Positions 59,496-64,000 of a stretch of DNA of 64,000 nucleotides are shown here, piece by piece. The position numbers were made by a program, and so were the translations under genes. Every line of letters starts with the position of its first letter. The stretch's first letter is position 1. The notes beneath the pieces were generated by a model. The model ran no database searches and had not been told where the DNA came from. It was given only the letters and a program-made list of their open reading frames with translations. Source of the stretch: Cycas panzhihuaensis. Lineage: Eukaryota > Cycadophyta. Where the stretch lies: the NCBI GenBank assembly GCA_023213395.1, contig CM041465.1, positions 102,121,741 to 102,185,740 on the forward strand, read 5' to 3'.

Positions 59496-60000
59496 CTGAT
59501 CCAGGTCTTTCGCTTGGAAAGTTCTTCTGTTTCTCTCCTTCTAGATGTTCCAGGCCAAAATTGGGAGAGAATTTTTCTAGATGCGGGTAAGCGTAAGGCT
59601 TTTGAAGGGGCTTTGCCATGCTAGCCACAGATCGGAGATCTTAAGCGAGAATATCCAAGACACTTCCAATTTTCCGAGCAACAGCCCTTAGACTTCCCTT
59701 GTGAACTGACATTCCAGAAAGATGTGGTCGATGGATTCCTCCTCTTTACGACATAAGGCGCACCTATTCACCAAGGGGAACCCACGCCTCTTCAGGTAGT
59801 CTACTGTAAGGATCTTGTACCTGAGGCAGGTCCACCAAAAGAGAGCTATTTTTGGGATAATGGAAAGCCTCCAAACTCCTTCCAACATAGGGTTTTCCAA
59901 GTCCCCCCTAGTACGGCAAAGGAATTGGTAGCCCTGCTTAACCGTGTACTCCCCGGATGAGCTAGATGGCCACACCATCGAATCTTGCATGAGTTTTGGG
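59496..60000 (-). pseudogene. LINE ORF2: zf-RVT region
   Basis: 59,688-59,990 reads SGEYTVKQGYQFLC, VWRLSIIPKIALFWW, LKRRGFPLVNRCALCRKE and ESIDHIFLECQF, the zinc-binding C-x2-C ... H-x4-C block found downstream of plant LINE polymerases. Between it and RNase H (59,500-59,690) the frame is interrupted by stops. Confidence 0.88.
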
Positions 60001-61779
60001 GATATAACTCTTCTTTGAGGATCCTTTTGATCTTGATGAGTCCCTCCTGCAGATAGTCCATACCTTGAAATTCTTTAAAATTTCTCCAGGCCCTTGTGCC
60101 CCTACTCTCAAACCAATAGCCTTTGACCAACTTGCCAAAGAGCCTGACACAAGGCGCGATCAGAGGCGCTAGGTCCGGAAACCCCTTCAGGGCTTTATCG
60201 CAACACCACACATCATCCCAGAATCTAATGCGGTTACCATCGCCCAATCTCCATTTGAGCCCCTCCTTTATGGCGGCCCAAGCTTTCAGGATGCTTCTCC
60301 AGACAGCAGAGCCAGCCAGCGAAAAATTACATTCCAACAGCGACCCTTCCTGGATATATTTCCTAGAAAGAATCTTCTCCCAGGGTCTCTCCCCTCCTTT
60401 GAGCAGTCTCGGTAGAGCTTAGCCCCAAGGGCGGCATTAAATAGAGGGACCCTCCACAAATTTAGGCCACCAGCCCATTTTGGGGAACAGACTTTGCTCC
60501 AGCTCACCAAGTGAATCCTGTCTCTGCTTTCAGTTCCAGACCAGAGGAATCTTTTTTGGATAGATTCGATAGCGTCAGATATGCCTGGCGGGACCTTAAA
60601 GATGGACATCCAGAACATGGGGATGCTCTGAAGAGTGGAGGCAACAAGCTGGAGTTTGCCAGCTGAACTCAGCAGGGCGCCCTTCCAGCCCGCAAGCTTC
60701 CTTTGAATTCTATCTAAGAGGGGATTCCACATATGTTTGGACATCTTACCCACAAATAGGGGCAAACCTGTAATTTGTGGGAGTGTTTTATATCCATGCC
60801 TAGGGTTCTGATCCCGCCTTGGATACGACACAGGGTATTGAGGAAGAAGACACTACTCTTCTTAAGATTTATCTTCTGGTTCGAGGCCTTCTCAAATTGC
60901 CCCAGAATATCTTTAAAGCTAGCAACCTCTCTAACAGTCGCCTTCCCCAGTAGGATATTGTCGTCGACAAATTGATGGTGAACCACATTGTCCAACCCCG
61001 ACGTTGCTTTTATACCAGTAAGGGAGCCCAGTCTCCTGGCAGACTCCAAGGATCTGCCCAGCATCTCAGCCATCGTGATGAATAAAAAGGAGAGGGGGTC
61101 GCCTGCCTTAAGCCCCAAAGCCGGGAAGAATCTGAGCGGCGACCCGTTGATAATGATGAAATTGCGGCTTTCCAATGCACAAATTTACCCAAGTTCGCCA
61201 TAACTCCCCGAAGCCGAAGGCCTCCAAACAGTCCAGCAAACAATCCCAGGAGACCCTATCAAAGGCTTTCGTGAGATCGATTTTGATAAGCATCACTGGC
61301 TCCTTTCTTTCTACCGAAAGTGGATGGTTTCGTGGACAACAATATAACCGCTATAACTGCTCACCCCAAAGGAAGCCATCCTGGTTTTGGGAGATGATAT
61401 TTGGCATTATGTTTTTCAGCCGGTTAACCAGGACCTTGGTTAGAATCTTATATTTGACATTTCGAGTGATAGGACGGAACTCTTCCATCCTTTTCGCACC
61501 ATCTTTTTTTGGTATTAGGACGAGGAATGTAGCCTGCCATTCCTGAAGCATCTTTTTGTTTGTGCAGAACTCCTGCAAGGCCATCATTAAGTCTTCCTTC
61601 ATGATATCCCAATATTCTTGGAAGAAGCCCGGAGGGAAACCATCCGACCCTGGTGCTTTATCCTTCCTCATGCTGAAGAGGGCCGCCCTGACCTCTTCAA
61701 TGGTGAACGGGGCAGTTAGCGGGGCGTTTTGAATATCATTCACCAGTCTAGGAATGTTGTTCAGGAAGTCTTTTCTCAT
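60001..61779 (-). pseudogene. LINE ORF2: reverse transcriptase (RVT_1)
   Basis: Fingers: MRKDKAPGSDGFPPGFFQ and WQATFLVLIPKKDGAKRM, FRPITRNVKYKILTKVL (61,351-61,779). Palm: VMLIKIDLTKAFDRVSWD with the first Asp (61,240-61,296), then the 153-codon stretch 60,714-61,175 with VVHHQFVDDNILLG, where the usual FADD is FVDD. Thumb and connection: 60,286-60,831 (LSSAGKLQLVASTLQSIP, KVPPGISDAIESI, KWAGGLNLW). At least four frameshifts separate these blocks. Confidence 0.92.
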
Positions 61780-61960
61780 CCATATCCCTTTCTGGGAGCC
61801 GAAAATAGGTCCTTAAAGAAAGCCTTGGCGGATCCTTCATATCCTCCATAGAGCTAACGACAGATCCGTCTTCCTTCTGGAGGTAGGGGATTTTATTATT
61901 TGCTCTATGCTTCATACTGGTCATATGGAAGAATTTTGTGTTCCTATCCCCCTCTGCCAG
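61780..61960 (-). pseudogene. LINE ORF2: endonuclease-polymerase linker
   Basis: Directly after the TAG at 61,960: LAEGDRNTKFFHMTSMKHRA, then a frameshift near 61,840 and traces of AKAFFKDLFSA. This is the conserved WLxEGDRNTKFFH segment of plant LINEs. Confidence 0.85.
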
Positions 61961-63049
61961 CTAGAGAGCCCTGGATTTTTGCCTCCAGAGGATCTCTTCT
62001 CTAATGAGAATCTCCTCTAACTCCTCGACCAACACCTTTTCGGTCTTGTCAAGCTCTGGTGATCTGCTTGAGCTTTCGATCCTATCCCCTATAGACTTAA
62101 GATCATTTGTAATATTGTCTTTTCGCTTGTTGATATTTTGGAATACCTCTTTATTCCAATCCTTAATTTGTCTCTTAATCCAATCGAGTTTCTTCGAAAA
62201 TCTATACATGGCATGACCTTTAATCTGAATCTGCCACCATTCCTCTATCTTGATCCGAACATCGGGGTGCCGCATCCACATAAGCTCAAACCTGAAAGGA
62301 GAGCCCGTGTAATTTCCTGGAGCCGCAAATTGAAGCAAGAGAGGGGAGTGGTCCGAACTCAATCTTGGAAGCGCCTCCAAAGAAAGGTCACTAAAGATCC
62401 TTAGCCAGTCATAATTAACCAACACCCTGTCCAGCTTAATTTGGATAAGGTGGTTCCCCAACCTCTTGTTTGACCAGGTAAACGAAGCCCCCCTGAGCTT
62501 AACGTCCTCCAGGCCCCCCTGTTGGAGGAAATCGCCGAATTCGCCCATACTGCTAGTCCATCCACCAACGCCCCCTCTCTTGTCGCCCGGTGACAGGGCC
62601 AAATTGAAATCTCCCGCCAACAGCTAAGGTTGTTGGGAGCCCCTGTTAGCCTCCAGCAGCCTATCCCAGAGTTTCCTCCTAGCCTCCTGATTGTTTGGGG
62701 CGTAAACATTTGTTGCTATCCACAAAAGATTGTTGCTTCTGTTGGTTAACCGGATCGAAATAAAAGATCCTTCAGTAAGAACAAGTTCTCCCAACCAAAT
62801 CGATGGGTCCCAAAGTACCAATAGGCCCCCCACACCTTGAGCGTAATCAACCGCAATGCTTTCCGCCGAATTCCAAATTTTATTTATGGTCCTTTGGCCA
62901 TTTTCCTTGGTCATTTTAGTCTCCTGAAGGAATATAAGGTCCGGAAGGTATTTATTACGCATGTCCTTTAATATTCTCTGCTTTGAGGGGGCATTAAGGC
63001 CCCTAATATTCCAACATAACAGCTTCATCTCTTTTTCCTTTGCTTCCAA
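61961..63049 (-). pseudogene. LINE ORF2: apurinic-like endonuclease and linker
   Basis: ATG at 63,049, 18 bases after the ORF1 stop. MKLLCWNIRGLNAPSKQR, then LIFLQETKMTKENG with the catalytic Glu, DYAQGVGGLLVLWD and IATNVYAPNNQEARRKLWD. TGG has become TAG at 62,623 just before LLAGDFN, and the frame continues with LGNHLIQIKLDRVLVN and LSSDHSPLLL with the catalytic Asp-His. A coiled linker ends at a second TGG-to-TAG change (61,960). The endonuclease nicks target DNA to prime reverse transcription. Confidence 0.93.
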
Positions 63050-63067
63050 ACTTCTGCAGGCTCTCCT

Positions 63068-64000
63068 TTAGGAGGCTCCTTGCCCATGATCTTTGGATCT
63101 CAGGGTAGGCCCTTCCAAAAACGTCTCCTTTAAGGTTTTCTGGTTGCCTTGATCTACTTGGGAAGCCGTTTCTTTCTCCCTTAGGAGCTTTAGTGGCGGC
63201 CTTCCAACTTTTCTTTCGGTGCCCACGTCCGGGAGCTTTCTCAAGGCCGGTTGAGGAATTGGAGCTAGATCTGGCTCCCCTAAACCCCCCCTTGGGGGGG
63301 CTGGGTCTTCTTCCCCCTGCCCCTGGGGCAACAATTCGCTAGGAGCCATAGTAGCCTCCACAGCAGAGGCCAGGCCAAATCCTCCCTCATCTGTCTTAAC
63401 GCTCACCTGAAATAATTCAGGAAGGGAAGTTTGAGTCTTCGAAGTGATCCTACTCGGGGAGAGAGCCCCTAAGGTAACCTCGCCAACCTGGCCCCTCGGA
63501 GCCGCAGAAGTTTGCACCTCTAGCTCGCCTTCCTCGAAGAGCGTATCCTCTTCATTTGGGTCGAACCCCACATCCCCCATTTGAGTCACACCTGGTTCAG
63601 TGTGGCCTTCACAATCTGGAGCCGCCTTTTGAGTATCATCCTTCTCCTCCTGGGCCATTGGTTCTGGGGGGGTCTTATCGTTCACCACCGTAGAAGGTTG
63701 AATGCCTGGGCATTTATAGGGCAAGTGGCCCAGTAATCTGCAGGTGGAGCACCTTATGTGATCCATTTCATAAATCAATGGCTGCCTCCATGACCCTTCT
63801 GGCAGCACAAGCCGGATGTGATCCAAGAGGGGCTTGTCGAGCCGAGCTAAGGCACAAATCCTGGCGTTAATAAGCCTACTCCTGTTCTTGGTCGCGGAAT
63901 CAACAGCTAAAAGGGGACCCACCGCCTTAGCTATGCCCCTGAAAACTTCTGGGTTCCAATGATGCAAAGGGAGACCCGGGAGCTGGATCCAAAGGGGGGC
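63068..64000 (-). CDS. LINE ORF1: DUF4283-type nucleic-acid-binding protein (partial, open)
   Basis: The frame is open from the window edge to the stop at 63,068, at least 310 codons. It starts inside DUF4283 (LWIQLPGLPLHHWNPEVF, RLINARICALARLDKPL). Then MDHIRCSTCRLLGHLPYKC gives a CCHC knuckle with spacing C-x2-C-x4-H-x4-C. After it comes a long acidic, proline-rich, low-complexity tail (DPNEEDTLFEEGELEVQ) ending in KDHGQGAS. The intact protein would bind LINE RNA as a chaperone. No break is seen in the visible part, unlike ORF2. The N-terminus is beyond the window. Confidence 0.9.
   Translation of the reverse strand, partial: APLWIQLPGLPLHHWNPEVFRGIAKAVGPLLAVDSATKNRSRLINARICALARLDKPLLDHIRLVLPEGSWRQPLIYEMDHIRCSTCRLLGHLPYKCPGIQPSTVVNDKTPPEPMAQEEKDDTQKAAPDCEGHTEPGVTQMGDVGFDPNEEDTLFEEGELEVQTSAAPRGQVGEVTLGALSPSRITSKTQTSLPELFQVSVKTDEGGFGLASAVEATMAPSELLPQGQGEEDPAPPRGGLGEPDLAPIPQPALRKLPDVGTERKVGRPPLKLLREKETASQVDQGNQKTLKETFLEGPTLRSKDHGQGAS

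Larger units (their letters stand above)
58709..64000 (-). mobile_element. L1-like LINE (non-LTR retrotransposon), 5' end outside window
   Basis: The minus strand encodes ORF1 (DUF4283 plus CCHC), then endonuclease, reverse transcriptase, zf-RVT and RNase H, and ends in a short A-run (T-run 58,709-58,718 on the plus strand) after CTTAAC. It is distinctly GC-richer than the AT-rich flank, and several frames remain open for 100-300 codons, so it is the youngest or best preserved element here. The target duplication cannot be checked because the 5' end is beyond the window. Confidence 0.92.

Noticed and set aside
1-64000. CRISPR arrays, bacterial operons, rRNA or tRNA genes
   Set aside because: Repeats lack spacer structure. 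All recognisable proteins are plant retroelement families. No complete cloverleaf or rRNA stretch was recognised; the tRNA-like hits are primer binding sites.

Overview
The window looks like repeat-dense nuclear DNA of a seed plant with a large, slowly purged genome. I recognise no intact host gene. Nearly everything legible is plant-type retroelement: Ty1/copia and Ty3/gypsy LTR elements primed by initiator-Met tRNA, a plant L1-like LINE with a zf-RVT and a C-terminal RNase H, and non-autonomous LTR elements. Almost all of it is decayed by stops and frameshifts. The species cannot be told from the sequence.

Left part (1-16.6 kb). A Ty3/gypsy element on the + strand (called GypA here) enters the window inside its integrase. 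A complete but decayed copia element (Copia-1, 801-6023) sits inside that integrase with a perfect 5-bp target duplication. Behind the integrase come an RNase H-like remnant, two decayed reading frames on the opposite strand, tandem repeats, a purine tract and the start of a 3' LTR near 11,310. From about 12 to 16.6 kb there are only short tandem repeats and one LTR-like stretch.

Centre (16.65-53.3 kb). A Ty3/gypsy element on the - strand (GypB) has LTRs of about 3.6 kb. Its 3' LTR is 16.65-20.33 kb. Its internal region carries integrase, RNase H, reverse transcriptase, protease and gag in - strand order. Its 5' LTR is split into 37.2-39.6 kb and 51.95-53.3 kb. Long LTRs, a long 3' non-coding region and 3' tandem repeats suggest the Tat-like branch (inference). 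Copia-2 (28.4-35.9 kb) interrupts gag. A 4.5-kb non-autonomous LTR element, LARD-1, interrupts the 5' LTR at 39,598-51,948, and Copia-3 (42.7-50.5 kb) lies inside LARD-1. This is three levels of nesting, and the intact 3' LTR serves as the empty-site reference. Without the insertions GypB would be about 17 kb.

Right part (53.3-64 kb). A copia gag-protease fragment is followed by AT-rich DNA with microsatellites, a small hairpin-bearing TRIM-like structure with an initiator-Met primer site, and a trace of gypsy gag. A GC-richer LINE on the - strand (58,709 to the edge) is the least decayed element. The parts do not act together as a pathway: the window is a record of successive insertions, local tandem duplication and mutational decay.
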